Of a stretch of DNA of 64,000 bases, positions 35,518 through 44,729 are shown piece after piece. This stretch comes from Streptomyces barringtoniae (GTDB taxonomy: Bacteria > Actinomycetota > Actinomycetes > Streptomycetales > Streptomycetaceae): positions 48,395-112,394 of the forward strand of contig NZ_JAJHNP010000029.1 of NCBI RefSeq assembly GCF_020819595.1. Direction: 5' to 3'. How positions within the stretch are numbered: the first letter of the stretch is position 1; every line of letters begins with the position of its first letter. Made by a program: the position numbers and the translations under genes. Under the pieces are notes generated by a model, which had not been told where the DNA came from, searched no databases, and saw only the letters and a list, made by a program, of their open reading frames with translations.

Positions 35518-36504
35518 TCAGGCGTTGCGCCGGGCGCGGGCGTACATCTCTTCCGGCTTCGCCATGTACCTCCACGGCCACGAGGTGTAGGCACCCTGCA
35601 GCTCGTGGAAGACGCGCGGCAACGCGATGCGCTCGGCGGCCAGGGACAGGGCCATGGCGAACATGTTGAAGTCCTGTTGCCAGCCCGGGCGACGCACGTA
35701 GGCGGGGTGGAGGATGCTGCGCTCGGCCGCGTCCAGCAACTCGTCCTGGATCTCGGGGGTGATGAGGCAGTTGTCACGGTCGGACTCGACCCAGTCCTCG
35801 ATGTGCGCGATGGCGATCACACAGCCGAGGCGATGGCCCTCGGGGGCCCCGGCGAACGCCTCCCGGGCGAACGCCAGGGCCTGGCCCGGCTCGCCGCCCC
35901 ACCGGGGCTGCAACTGCGACACCCACTCGACGTGGGTGTCCAGGTCCAGCGGGTCGCGGCGCAGGGCGGCGTCGCGCCGGGTCTCGTTGACCGCGGGGCC
36001 CAGCGACATGCCGCGGCCGGAGGTGAGGAGACAGCGCCACGGCGTGACCCATTCCGGCCGCAACTCGGCGGCCTCGAACAGCTGCTCCTCGGCGATGTGG
36101 AGCCGCTGGTGGAAGACCCGCCACTGTTCCGGCGTGACGTCCACGGCAAGCGCGCGGGTGCGTGCCTCCCAGCCCCAGTTGATGTGGCGCGCCCCGGATA
36201 TCAGCAGGGCCGTCGCCCGGTGCTCCTTGTCCTCCTCGACGGCCCGGCCGATCCAGTCCTGCACACCGTCCAGGTCGGCCAGCTCACCGAGGACTTGATG
36301 GTCGCGGCCGGGATCGAAGGGGTCCAGCGCCGCCCTGACCGCCGCCCAGTCACCCGCGCCGGCCGCCTCCACCAGCGCGAGCACCCGCGCGTCTCCCAGC
36401 GCACGCAGCGTGTACATCCCGTTCTTCTGCCTTCGCGGGACGGGAAGGGCGTACGGATCCGCTGCCGGTCTCCCCCCGCTCCTGCCGAACAGCTTGTCGA
36501 ACAT
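35518..36504 (-). CDS. cytosolic helical protein of unknown function (328 aa)
   Basis: A 328-residue protein starting MFDKLFGRSGG at ATG 36504. The sequence is helical with TPR-like spacing (ALGDARVLALVEAAGAGDWA, then VRAALDPFDPG; and HIEDWVESDRDNC). Conserved-looking motifs include HINWGWEARTRALAVDVTPE and DPLDLDTHVEWVSQLQPRWG. No transmembrane or catalytic pattern is seen. It is 50 bases upstream of the HSP90 gene and probably the first gene of that operon. An open frame continues far upstream but runs through unrelated genes on the other strand and is rejected. Confidence 0.65.
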   Translation of the reverse strand: MFDKLFGRSGGRPAADPYALPVPRRQKNGMYTLRALGDARVLALVEAAGAGDWAAVRAALDPFDPGRDHQVLGELADLDGVQDWIGRAVEEDKEHRATALLISGARHINWGWEARTRALAVDVTPEQWRVFHQRLHIAEEQLFEAAELRPEWVTPWRCLLTSGRGMSLGPAVNETRRDAALRRDPLDLDTHVEWVSQLQPRWGGEPGQALAFAREAFAGAPEGHRLGCVIAIAHIEDWVESDRDNCLITPEIQDELLDAAERSILHPAYVRRPGWQQDFNMFAMALSLAAERIALPRVFHELQGAYTSWPWRYMAKPEEMYARARRNA

Positions 36505-36704
36505 GCCGCGCCCTCCCCAGGTTCCGCGTGATCTTCGGGTGCAGCATAAGCGGGACCACCGACACCGCTTCCACAGGGTTTCCGCGGGTGGTTCACGGGT
36601 TCGGCACGGCCGGCTCCGCCTGGACCACTGAACTCGATTCGTACCGCCGCCGCGGTCTTGTCGAGCGCCCCATCGGCGTATGAGCGGGGCGCTGAAGCCG
36701 GCCG

Positions 36705-38291
36705 TCAGTCGCGGGGGCGGAGGCTGGCTTCTTCGAGGTCGAGTTCGTGCTGGATCCGGCGCCGGGTGGCGTCGCTGATCTTGTTGGCTTCGTAGAGGCG
36801 ATGGAGTTCGGCCGCCTCGATGGCGATGAGTGTCCGGCGTATCTCGCGGTAGGCGTCGGCGGGGCGGGCGTCCGGGTCGCTGTAATGGGCGTCTTCCACC
36901 TGGTGGATGCGCGTTTCCAGATGGTGGCGGGCCTGTTTCAGGGCGGCCTCGGCGGCGGCACCCAGGTCGGCGAGCTGATCCGGATCGCCGAGCAGCTTGA
37001 GCTCCTCGAGAGCGGCGCGGGCGATGCGCCGGCGGGTCCGGGCCTCCTCGCGGGCGGTGTGCTCCGGTTCCAGAGCGATGCCGGAGCGGCGGACGACGGG
37101 GGCCAGGGTGAAACCCTGGAAGACGAGAGTGAGCGCGACGGTCCCGGTGGTGAGCGTGAGAATGAGCGCCCGGTGCGGCAGCGGCGCCCCTGTGTGGGTG
37201 ACCAGGGGGATGGAGAGCGCGGCCGCCAGCGGCATGACGCCTCGGGTCCCCGCCCAGGACAGGACCGCCGGAACCCGCCAGGAGAGGCGGTTGTCGCCCT
37301 CCCTGTGCCGGTGGTGGATCAGGGCGGACAGCGGGAAGATCCACAACAGGCGGATCGCCAGCAGAGTGAAGGCGATCACCGGCACCCACAGCGGCCAGCC
37401 GTGCTCGTCGCGCGCGAGATGACGGACGGCCGAAGGCAGCTCGAGCCCGATCAGGGCGAAGACGACACTCTCCAGCAGGAAGGTCACGGTGTCGTAGACG
37501 GCGCGGACCTGGAGGCGGACGGGGGCGTCGCCGAGCTTGTGGCCGGTGCTGCCGAGGACGACCCCGGACACGATGACTGCGGTCACGCCGGAGGTGTGCG
37601 ACTGCTCCGCGATGACGTAGGAGGCGTAGGGCGTGACCAACGCGATGACGGTCTCCAGCATGGGGTCGTCGGTCCGTCTGCGGATCAGGGTCACCACTGC
37701 GGCGACCGCCGCCCCGATGAGGGCTCCTCCGCCTGCAAGGATCAGGAACTGCAGGGCGGTCCCGGGCACGCTGATGGTGCTGCCGGACACCACGGTGGCC
37801 ACGGCGACCTTGTACAGGACCAGTGAGGTGGCGTCGTTGAACAGGCTTTCCGCCTGCACCATGGCCTGCACGCCCGGTGGGAGTGACAGGCGCCGGCCGA
37901 GCGCGGTCACGGCCACGGGGTCGGTGCTGGCCAGGACGGAGCCGAGGATGAACGCGGTCGCGGCGGTGAGCGGCGTGATCGCATGGGCCACGTACCCGAC
38001 GGCGAGGGCCGAGGCGAGGACCAGGCCGAAGACCAGGCCCGTCACGGGCCGCCACACGGTGCGCAGGTCGCGGAGGGAGATTTCCCCGGCCGAGGCGTAG
38101 AGCAGCGGTGGCAGCACCAGCACGTTGATCACGTGAGGCGGCAGGCGGACCTCGGGAACCCAGGGCATCAGCCCCACGACCAGACCCGCGACCACGAGGA
38201 GCGAGGGGGCGGGCAGGCTCCAGCGCCGGGCACCGGTCGCCACAGCGGTGGCCAGGACCACCAACAGCAGCACGACGATCACGCCGGTCAT
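36705..38291 (-). CDS. Na+/H+ antiporter, CPA1 (NhaP-type) family
   Basis: A 528-residue protein with 11 to 12 hydrophobic segments over residues 1 to about 400. The ion-binding motif is present: ASTDPVAVTALGRRLSLPPG, followed by MVQAESLFNDATSLVLYKVA, the TDPV and ESLFNDA signatures of CPA1 exchangers with the catalytic Asp pair. SWAGTRGVMPLAAALSIPLV is the conserved late segment. The C-terminal 120 residues are soluble and helical (LKQARHHLETRIHQVEDAHY) and probably regulatory. It exchanges cytoplasmic Na+ for H+ at the membrane. Confidence 0.92.
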   Translation of the reverse strand: MTGVIVVLLLVVLATAVATGARRWSLPAPSLLVVAGLVVGLMPWVPEVRLPPHVINVLVLPPLLYASAGEISLRDLRTVWRPVTGLVFGLVLASALAVGYVAHAITPLTAATAFILGSVLASTDPVAVTALGRRLSLPPGVQAMVQAESLFNDATSLVLYKVAVATVVSGSTISVPGTALQFLILAGGGALIGAAVAAVVTLIRRRTDDPMLETVIALVTPYASYVIAEQSHTSGVTAVIVSGVVLGSTGHKLGDAPVRLQVRAVYDTVTFLLESVVFALIGLELPSAVRHLARDEHGWPLWVPVIAFTLLAIRLLWIFPLSALIHHRHREGDNRLSWRVPAVLSWAGTRGVMPLAAALSIPLVTHTGAPLPHRALILTLTTGTVALTLVFQGFTLAPVVRRSGIALEPEHTAREEARTRRRIARAALEELKLLGDPDQLADLGAAAEAALKQARHHLETRIHQVEDAHYSDPDARPADAYREIRRTLIAIEAAELHRLYEANKISDATRRRIQHELDLEEASLRPRD

Positions 38292-38634
38292 GGAGCGTCC
38301 TCGGTGGGTTACGGCTTGTTACCCCCCTCTGGCCAGGTGCTTTACCAACGTAACCGACGTACGGCGGTGACGCAGCCGACCGGGAGCAGCGACCGCCCGG
38401 TGCCCCGGCCCTGCCCTGAACCACGCCGGCCGACGGCCAGGTCGAACGTGCCGCACCCGAGACGCCCGACACGCTCCTGTGCGACCGGGCGGACGCCGCC
38501 TTGGAGCGGTCACCGGTTCGCCTTCGGCGGACACGTTCGACCGTTGTGCAGCCACTAAGCGACATACGGCCGCGGAGCCGTTGTTGTTCCGATGAGATGA
38601 CCGTTCTCATCGTGAGCCCGGGGCGAGGACGAAA
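38292..38634. promoter_or_regulatory. divergent intergenic region, antiporter / SpoIIE phosphatase
   Basis: These 343 bases separate two divergent starts and must contain both promoters. The SpoIIE gene has a GAGGA ribosome-binding site about 7 bases before ATG 38635. No gene is supported here; I cannot assign promoter boxes with confidence. Confidence 0.35.
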
Positions 38635-40950
38635 ATGAGTGGCTTGGCCGGTGCATTTCCACCCGATCCCGCCGGCGTGGTGGGACAGCAGAAGTGTCCG
38701 TGCGGCGCCGAGAGCCGGACAGGTGCACCGGGAGCCGCGGAGGAGAAATTCCGCGGCCTGCTGGAGGCTGCGCCGGACGCGATGGTCATCGTCGACGACG
38801 CCGGAGCGATCCGGCTCGTCAACGCCCAGACCGAAGCACTCTTCGGCTACCGCCGCGAAGAACTCCTCGGCCGCCCCGTCGAACTCCTCGTCCCCGGCCG
38901 CTTCCGCCCCCACCACACCGAACACCGCAACGCCTACGCCCGCAACCAACAGGTCCGCCCCATGGGCGCGGGCCTCGAACTGTACGGACTGCGCAAGGAC
39001 GGCACCGAGTTCCCCGTCGAGATCAGCCTCAGCCCCCTCGAGACCGCCGACGGCCTCCTCGTCTCCGCCGCCGTACGCGACGTCAGCGAACGCAAAGCCG
39101 CGGAGGAGAGGTTCCGCGGCCTGCTGGAGGCTGCGCCGGACGCGATGGTCATCGTCGACGACGCCGGAGCGATCCGGCTCGTCAACGCCCAGACCGAAGC
39201 ACTCTTCGGCTACCGCCGCGAAGAACTCCTCGGCCGCCCCGTCGAACTCCTCGTCCCCGGCCGCTTCCGCCCCCACCACACCGAACACCGCAACGCCTAC
39301 GCCCGCAACCAACAGGTCCGCCCCATGGGCGCCGGCCTCGAACTGTACGGACTGCGCAAGGACGGCACCGAGTTCCCCGTCGAGATCAGCCTCAGCCCCC
39401 TCGAGACCGCCGACGGCCTCCTCGTCTCCGCCGCCGTACGCGACGTCAGCGAACGCAAAGCCGCCGAAGCGCGCATCAACGAACTCGCCGCGCTCGTGGA
39501 GTCCTCGCAGGACGCCATCCTCGCCAAGACCCTCGACGGACACATCACGTACTGGAACGCCGCGGCCCAGCGGCTGTACGGGTTCACGGCGTCCGAGGTG
39601 CTGGGGCGGCACGTGTCCATGCTGGCACCGTCCGAGCGGGACCACGAGGTCACCGCACTCCTGGAACGGTTGCGCAAGGGCGAGAAGGTCGAGCACTTCG
39701 AGACACTGCGCCTCACCAAAGCCGGCACGCTGCTCGACGTCGACGTCACGTTGTGGCCGACCCGCGCTCACAACGGGGCGGTCGTCGGAGCCTGCGCGAT
39801 CGTCCGGGACATCAGCGACCGGAAACGTGCCGAGGCGGAGTTGACGGAGTTGTACGAGCAGCAGCGGCACATCGCCCTCACGCTGCAGCGCAGTCTGATG
39901 GGCACCCCGCCCGCCATCCCGGGCCTCACCACCGCCAGCCGCTACCGGCCGGCGACACAGGGCGCCGGTGTCGGTGGTGACTGGTTCGACCTGATCCCGC
40001 TGGGCGCCGGCCGGGTCGGTGTGCTGATCGGCGACGTGATGGGCCGGGGACTGGAGGCCGCAGCCGTCATGGGCCAACTCCGGTCCGCCGCACACGCATT
40101 GGCAAAGACCGGGTTGCAGCCCCGGCAGCTGATGCAGGCCATGGAGGCCGTGGTCGCCGACCTCGACGTCCCCGACCAACTGGTCACCTGCTGCTATCTG
40201 ACCATCGCCGCCGACGCGGGCGAGGTGACCATATGCTCGGCCGGGCACTTGCCGGTTCTCGTCACCGTTCCCGGTGAAAGTACCCGGACGCTTCCCGCGC
40301 CGGTGAACGCGCCCCTCGGCGTCGGCGGCGTGATCTACGAACAGTGCTGCACGACGATCGCCCGCGGCGCCACCCTCGTGCTCTACACGGACGGTCTGAT
40401 CGAGACCCCGGGCACCGACATCGAGGACCAGCTCATCCACTTGGTGGCCACCCTGGACAAACTCGCGGCCACACCTCCCGACCTGGAAGCCGCCGCCGAC
40501 CACGTCCTGTCAACCATGCTCCCGGACGCCGACGGCCACGACGACGTCACGCTCCTGCTGACCCGGCTGCCCGAGGCTCCGCTGGCCACGGCCGCGACGG
40601 GCCTGCCCTCGGTGCCGGAGTCCGTTCCGGCGGGCCGCGACTTCCTCGACAAGACGCTCAGTGCCTGGGGCTGCACGAACCGCATGGACAACGCACGCCT
40701 CCTGCTCTCCGAGATCCTCACCAACTCCGTCCAGCACGCGGAGGGTCCGATCACCCTGCACCTGTGCCGCACGGACACCGACCTCACCGTGGAGATCAGC
40801 GACCGCAGCCCCCACCTGCCCCAGCCGCGTGTCGCGGCCGAGGACGACGAGTGCGGCCGCGGCCTGCTCCTCGTCCGCGCCCTCGCCGACGCCTGGGGCG
40901 TCCGCCCCACGGACGAGGGGAAGACGACATGGTTCGGGCTCAAGCTGTGA
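38635..40950 (+). CDS. PAS-PAS-PAS-SpoIIE-HATPase serine phosphatase/kinase
   Basis: A 771-residue signalling protein. Residues 34 to 154 and 155 to 275 are two almost identical PAS domains (LLEAAPDAMVIVDDAGAIRL, then YRREELLGRPVELLVPGRF). A third, different PAS domain spans about 276 to 400 (DGHITYWNAAAQRLYGFTAS). Residues about 415 to 650 are a PPM-type SpoIIE phosphatase with metal-binding motifs GVGGDWFDLI and GDVMGRGLEAA and a late LYTDGLIETPG. Residues about 660 to 771 are a histidine-kinase-type ATPase (LLSEILTNSVQHAEGPITLH, then GRGLLLVRALADAWGV), as in RsbW-like anti-sigma kinases. It may both phosphorylate and dephosphorylate anti-anti-sigma factors in response to a PAS-sensed stimulus. 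Confidence 0.93.
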   Translation: MSGLAGAFPPDPAGVVGQQKCPCGAESRTGAPGAAEEKFRGLLEAAPDAMVIVDDAGAIRLVNAQTEALFGYRREELLGRPVELLVPGRFRPHHTEHRNAYARNQQVRPMGAGLELYGLRKDGTEFPVEISLSPLETADGLLVSAAVRDVSERKAAEERFRGLLEAAPDAMVIVDDAGAIRLVNAQTEALFGYRREELLGRPVELLVPGRFRPHHTEHRNAYARNQQVRPMGAGLELYGLRKDGTEFPVEISLSPLETADGLLVSAAVRDVSERKAAEARINELAALVESSQDAILAKTLDGHITYWNAAAQRLYGFTASEVLGRHVSMLAPSERDHEVTALLERLRKGEKVEHFETLRLTKAGTLLDVDVTLWPTRAHNGAVVGACAIVRDISDRKRAEAELTELYEQQRHIALTLQRSLMGTPPAIPGLTTASRYRPATQGAGVGGDWFDLIPLGAGRVGVLIGDVMGRGLEAAAVMGQLRSAAHALAKTGLQPRQLMQAMEAVVADLDVPDQLVTCCYLTIAADAGEVTICSAGHLPVLVTVPGESTRTLPAPVNAPLGVGGVIYEQCCTTIARGATLVLYTDGLIETPGTDIEDQLIHLVATLDKLAATPPDLEAAADHVLSTMLPDADGHDDVTLLLTRLPEAPLATAATGLPSVPESVPAGRDFLDKTLSAWGCTNRMDNARLLLSEILTNSVQHAEGPITLHLCRTDTDLTVEISDRSPHLPQPRVAAEDDECGRGLLLVRALADAWGVRPTDEGKTTWFGLKL
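38734..39459 (+). repeat. 363-bp tandem duplication of a PAS-encoding segment
   Basis: Two direct copies of 363 bases (121 codons) abut exactly at 38734..39096 and 39097..39459. I find only about three differing bases (AA versus GG near the start and one silent change in a glycine-alanine run). The copies keep the reading frame, so the protein gains a whole PAS domain. Such near identity suggests a recent duplication or ongoing gene conversion. Confidence 0.95.
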
Positions 40951-40981
40951 GCCCGTCCCCCCCCTTCCTGCGCGCGTCCCC

Positions 40982-41188
40982 CTAGCCGATGATCTCCTTG
41001 AAGAACAGCACGGCCGTGGCCGCGGTGCCGCAGCCGACGCTCACGGCGACCGGCCACGCGTCGCCGGCCAGGGCCGCCAGCACGGTGGCGCCGACACCGG
41101 CCAGCGCGGCCAGCAGGAACACGATCGCCGCACGCTGGGTCAGGAGCGGCCCGTCCCCCTCGGGCCGCTCGCGTTCGCTCCGGCTCAC
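40982..41188 (-). CDS. small two-helix membrane protein
   Basis: A 68-residue protein with a charged N-terminus (SRSERERPEGDGPLLTQR) and two hydrophobic segments (AAIVFLLAALAGVGATVLAA and PVAVSVGCGTAATAVLFF). It lies 9 bases after the decarboxylase stop and is likely cotranscribed with it. No family recognised. Confidence 0.6.
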   Translation of the reverse strand: MSRSERERPEGDGPLLTQRAAIVFLLAALAGVGATVLAALAGDAWPVAVSVGCGTAATAVLFFKEIIG

Positions 41189-41197
41189 GCCCGCCCC

Positions 41198-42550
41198 CTA
41201 CCGGGCGCCGCGGGCCGGCACGGCCACCGGTTCGAGGTCCGCCACGGCCACGCCGTCGTGCCCGGGCACGTCCCACGGATCCTCGGCGGGACGCAGGAGC
41301 GTGAACCGGATCCGGCCGTCCGCGTCCACCCGGACGCCGTGCACCGCGGGTTCGGGAAGGCTGTTGTAGTGGAACGGCGTCGAGAAGTAGTAGGCGCCGG
41401 TGTCCGGTACGACGACGAGGTCGCCGGGCTCGAGCAGCGGCAGCGCACGGTCGCCGGCCAGCAGGTCCCCGGCGAAGCAGGCGGGACCCGCGACGTCCTG
41501 GCGCACGAGCGGCCCCCGCTTGGCTCCGCCGGACGCGTCATGCGCCTCGATCCGCAGTGGCCAGGCGTCCGGCGCGAACACGGTCCGGGTGGCGACCTGG
41601 ACACCGGCGTGGGTGACGGCGATCGGCCGGTCACCGGAGGTCTTGGTGTACTCGACGTACGCGGCCATGAACCCGTTCTTCGCCAGCACGGACCGCCCGA
41701 ACTCCGTGACGATGCGGTAGCGGCGGTCCGTGAAGAGCTGCGGCGCGGACTTCTTCAGATGTCCGACGTACGCGGCGAACGACGGCGTGACCTCGTCGCC
41801 GGCGAAGTTCACCGGGAGCCCGCCGCCGATGTCGATGCCGACGATCCGGCCGGCTCCGTACACCGCGTCCACCTGCTCGGCGAACCCGACCGCCTGCGCC
41901 ACCCCCTCCGCGATCAGGGGGAGCGGGCAGCCCTGCGATCCTGTGTGCGCGTGCACCCAGGTCAGCCACGGGTGCTCGCCGAACGCCCGCACCAGCCGCT
42001 CGCGGCTGCCCGGGTCCGCCAGCGGCACACCGAACTTGGAGGTGCTGGTGGCGGTGCTCATCGCGGCGATGCTGCCACCACCCACCTGCGGGTTCACCCG
42101 TACCCCGATCTGCGAGCGGGAAGGGCGGTGTTCGAGGATCCGGTCGATCCGCTCCAGTTCCTGGAAGCTGTCCACGTTGACGGCCACCCCCAGTGCCAGC
42201 GCCCGCCGAAGCTCGTCGTTCGTCTTGGCCGGCGAGTCGAACACGATCCGCTCGGGCCGGAATCCGGCCGCCAGCGCCCGGGCCAGCTCCCCGGCGGTGG
42301 CGACCTCGCAGCCCATACCGAGGCCGTTCAGCTCCCTCAGCACCGGCACCAGGCAGTTGGCCTTCGCGGCGAACGCGTGCAGGGCGCCGGGCGAGTCGGC
42401 GAAGGCGTCGTACAGGTCCGAAACGGTCGCGGCGACACCGTCGAGGTCGACGAACGCGACGAGCCGGGACGCCTCCGGGTCCAACAGCCCCTGTTCCACG
42501 GCCTGCTGGAGGATGCGTTCGCGCCGTGCGGCGGGGGACACAGTGGTCAT
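41198..42550 (-). CDS. PLP-dependent group III/IV decarboxylase (diaminopimelate/ornithine decarboxylase-like)
   Basis: A 450-residue protein, start ATG 42550. The PLP lysine lies in HAFAAKANCLVPVLR (Lys63); SKFGVPL, VHAHTGSQG and GRIVGIDIGGGLPVNF are the barrel motifs; FGRSVLAKNG and GPACFAGDLL correspond to the phosphate-binding and second-subunit Cys motifs; GAYYFSTPFHYN resembles the 'AGAY' end motif. Substrate may be a basic amino acid or its derivative; it differs from standard LysA in the GPACFAG region and has a C-terminal extension of about 30 residues. The gene sits downstream of a PucR-type regulator. Confidence 0.83.
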   Translation of the reverse strand: MTTVSPAARRERILQQAVEQGLLDPEASRLVAFVDLDGVAATVSDLYDAFADSPGALHAFAAKANCLVPVLRELNGLGMGCEVATAGELARALAAGFRPERIVFDSPAKTNDELRRALALGVAVNVDSFQELERIDRILEHRPSRSQIGVRVNPQVGGGSIAAMSTATSTSKFGVPLADPGSRERLVRAFGEHPWLTWVHAHTGSQGCPLPLIAEGVAQAVGFAEQVDAVYGAGRIVGIDIGGGLPVNFAGDEVTPSFAAYVGHLKKSAPQLFTDRRYRIVTEFGRSVLAKNGFMAAYVEYTKTSGDRPIAVTHAGVQVATRTVFAPDAWPLRIEAHDASGGAKRGPLVRQDVAGPACFAGDLLAGDRALPLLEPGDLVVVPDTGAYYFSTPFHYNSLPEPAVHGVRVDADGRIRFTLLRPAEDPWDVPGHDGVAVADLEPVAVPARGAR

Positions 42551-42708
42551 GACGAGCCTTCCGGAGTCGGTTACGGAGTCCGGGCCAGGTCCCGGCTGAT
42601 GTCCAGGCTGCTCGTCGCGCACCGGCCGTGTCTTCGTCGCGTCGGCAGGAACAGGGCCGCCGCCACGGCGGCCGGGCCGGGCGATCGCACACTCCGGGCC
42701 GCGCCGTT

Positions 42709-42792
42709 GTGCGCGCTCACGAAAGCGGCGCCCCACGTTGGTGCGCGCGCACGAAGGCGGCGTCCGCCGCGGTGCGCGCACACGAAAGCGGC
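42709..42792. promoter_or_regulatory. three phased 21-bp direct repeats upstream of the decarboxylase
   Basis: Three copies of a 21-base unit at 42709..42729, 42741..42761 and 42772..42792, sharing the core GCGCNCACGAARGCGGC. They are spaced 32 and 31 bases apart, three turns of B-DNA, so the same face is presented. They lie about 160 to 240 bases before the decarboxylase start and between it and the PucR-type gene. A cooperative regulator-binding array is likely; the upstream PucR-type protein is the obvious candidate. Confidence 0.55.
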
Positions 42793-42841
42793 TACCGCCG
42801 TGATGCGGCGCGCACGGGTGCCGGCGAGGGGCCGGCCGCCT

Positions 42842-44497
42842 TCACTCCTTCCCAGCACCGCGCTCCCGCAGCCGTAACAGCCGTAACTCCAGCTGCGCCA
42901 GCAGACGTGCGTCCGCGCTGTCCAGATCGAGCCCGCAGACCTGGGTGATCCGGCGCAGCCGGTAGCGCAGGCTGTTGGGATGGATCGCGAGCGCACGCGA
43001 GGCGGCGGCCACGTCACCGAAGTGGTCCAGGTAGGCGCGCAGCGTCTCCACCAGCCGCCCGCCGCTCTCCGCGTCGTGCGCGGCCAGCCGCGCCACCGAC
43101 GTCCCCCGCGCCAACGGCACGTCCCGCAGCGCCTCCACGACCTGCATGACGCCGACCGTGTCCGCGACGTCCGCGGTCCGGCCGACGGCGCGCGACCCCC
43201 CGGCGTACGTCAGGGCCCGCAGGGCCAGCTCGGCCGACCGGCGGGACTCGGCCGCCAGCGCCAGCCCCGGCACCACCTCGCCGAGCCCCACGCGCAGTTG
43301 CGTGCCCGTGGCCGCCGAGGCCCGCGCGACCAGCGACGTACCCAGCCGCTCCACCTCGCCGTCGGCCCGCTCCGGGTCGGGGTCGAGCGAGCTGACCAGC
43401 ACCAGCAGCCGGCCGCCCGCCGGCACCACCACGGCCCGGTGCCCGAACGCGGCGCAGTGCAGCCCCAGCAGCGCGTGCCACCGGGAGGGGTCGCCGTCCG
43501 CGGCCGCGGCGGCCACGGCCAGGGCGGCGCACGGCGCCTGGACCTGCAGCGCGGCCCGCTCCGCCAGCACCTCGGGCGAACCGCGGCCCTCCAGCAGGGC
43601 GCGCGCCGCGTCCTCCGCCAAACGGCTGTCCGCACCGCGGGTGCGATGGTGAAGCAGGTGCGCGGCGGCAGTCCGGGCAGCCGCGCGCAGCACCTCGGAC
43701 GCGTCCGGGGCCAGGGGCCGGCCCGTGACCGCGGCCACCCACAAGGACCCCAGGACCTCACCGCCCGCCCGCACGGCGCACACCAGGCGCTCGGGGTCCT
43801 CCCCCTGGGCCCGCCGGTACAGGACGTCGTCCGTCCCCCACAGGGCGGCGAAGAACCCCGCCTCCCGCATCGCCGAGACGCGCCAGGGCGGCACGCGGCG
43901 GCCGAGGATGGTCAGCCGTCGGATGTCGTCCACGTCCTCCTCGGTCGAGGAGTACGCCAGCACGCGCGACTCGGTGTCCTCGACGGTCACCGCGCCACCG
44001 ACGAGGGCGGCCACCGCGTCGGCCAGTCCGTTGAGGTCACCGGGGGCGAGGTCCGGGGCGGCGGGCAGCGGCGGCACCCCGGCCGAGGCGAGCCCGGCCC
44101 GCAGCACACCGACCAGCTGGGCCCAGGAGCACCAGGGGGTGCGGAACAGCACCGCCGTACCGGTCTCCCGGGCGGCCGAGCGCAGCGCCTCCGCGGCCCC
44201 GCCGCGTCGGTCCGACCCGAACACCACACCCGCGGCGCCCGCCTCACCGGCCCGGCGCAGCACGTCCACCGCGTGGGCCGAGCCCGCGTCCACACCGACG
44301 GCGAGCAGCAGTTCGCGCGGCCGGACACCGGGGTCCAGCGCGTCAAGTACGGCGACACCCGTGACGGCCACCGCGAGACCGCCGGGTGCCGTGTCCAGTT
44401 CCACGGCCCCGGTGCCGACGACGGACAGCAACTGCTCCAAGGTCACCCGGGCCTCGGCGGCGGCACTCCACCCCGAGGACGCCCGAAGATCCGGCAC
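42842..44497 (-). CDS. PucR-family transcriptional regulator
   Basis: A 551-residue protein starting at GTG 44497. It has the layout of PucR/CdaR-type regulators: an N-terminal PucR domain (VTLEQLLSVVGTGAVELDTA to about residue 130), a GAF-like middle and a C-terminal helix-turn-helix with FGDVAAASRALAIHPNSLRY followed by RLRRITQVCGLDLD, the signature HTH_30 motif. These regulators often control purine or amino-acid use. The next gene on the same strand is a decarboxylase with repeated operators before it. Confidence 0.88.
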   Translation of the reverse strand: MPDLRASSGWSAAAEARVTLEQLLSVVGTGAVELDTAPGGLAVAVTGVAVLDALDPGVRPRELLLAVGVDAGSAHAVDVLRRAGEAGAAGVVFGSDRRGGAAEALRSAARETGTAVLFRTPWCSWAQLVGVLRAGLASAGVPPLPAAPDLAPGDLNGLADAVAALVGGAVTVEDTESRVLAYSSTEEDVDDIRRLTILGRRVPPWRVSAMREAGFFAALWGTDDVLYRRAQGEDPERLVCAVRAGGEVLGSLWVAAVTGRPLAPDASEVLRAAARTAAAHLLHHRTRGADSRLAEDAARALLEGRGSPEVLAERAALQVQAPCAALAVAAAAADGDPSRWHALLGLHCAAFGHRAVVVPAGGRLLVLVSSLDPDPERADGEVERLGTSLVARASAATGTQLRVGLGEVVPGLALAAESRRSAELALRALTYAGGSRAVGRTADVADTVGVMQVVEALRDVPLARGTSVARLAAHDAESGGRLVETLRAYLDHFGDVAAASRALAIHPNSLRYRLRRITQVCGLDLDSADARLLAQLELRLLRLRERGAGKE

Positions 44498-44729
44498 GGT
44501 ACCCCCCTCTCCCGCGCGCGTCCGCCCACAACCCGGCCCGCGCTGTCGGGAGGTACGACACCACACACCACGCGTGCGCTCAATGGCGCACGCGGCCACG
44601 GGCCAGGGAACGGGCCGCCGCCACCTCGGACCGGTGCGTGGCTCGCGGGCACCCGCACCCGCCGGCCGGCCGGCCCCTTGACCGCGAATATCCCCGGGAG
44701 GAGGATCCTCCTCTGATAAAGGAGTTGTG

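Noticed and set aside
36505..40503. Minus-strand extension of the 328-aa gene to a 1661-codon frame
   Set aside because: It runs through the antiporter in a wrong frame and through the SpoIIE gene on the opposite strand; the repeated segment in it is only the image of the PAS duplication.
42709..42792. CRISPR array
   Set aside because: Three imperfect 21-base repeats with spacers of only 10 to 11 bases, and no cas genes.
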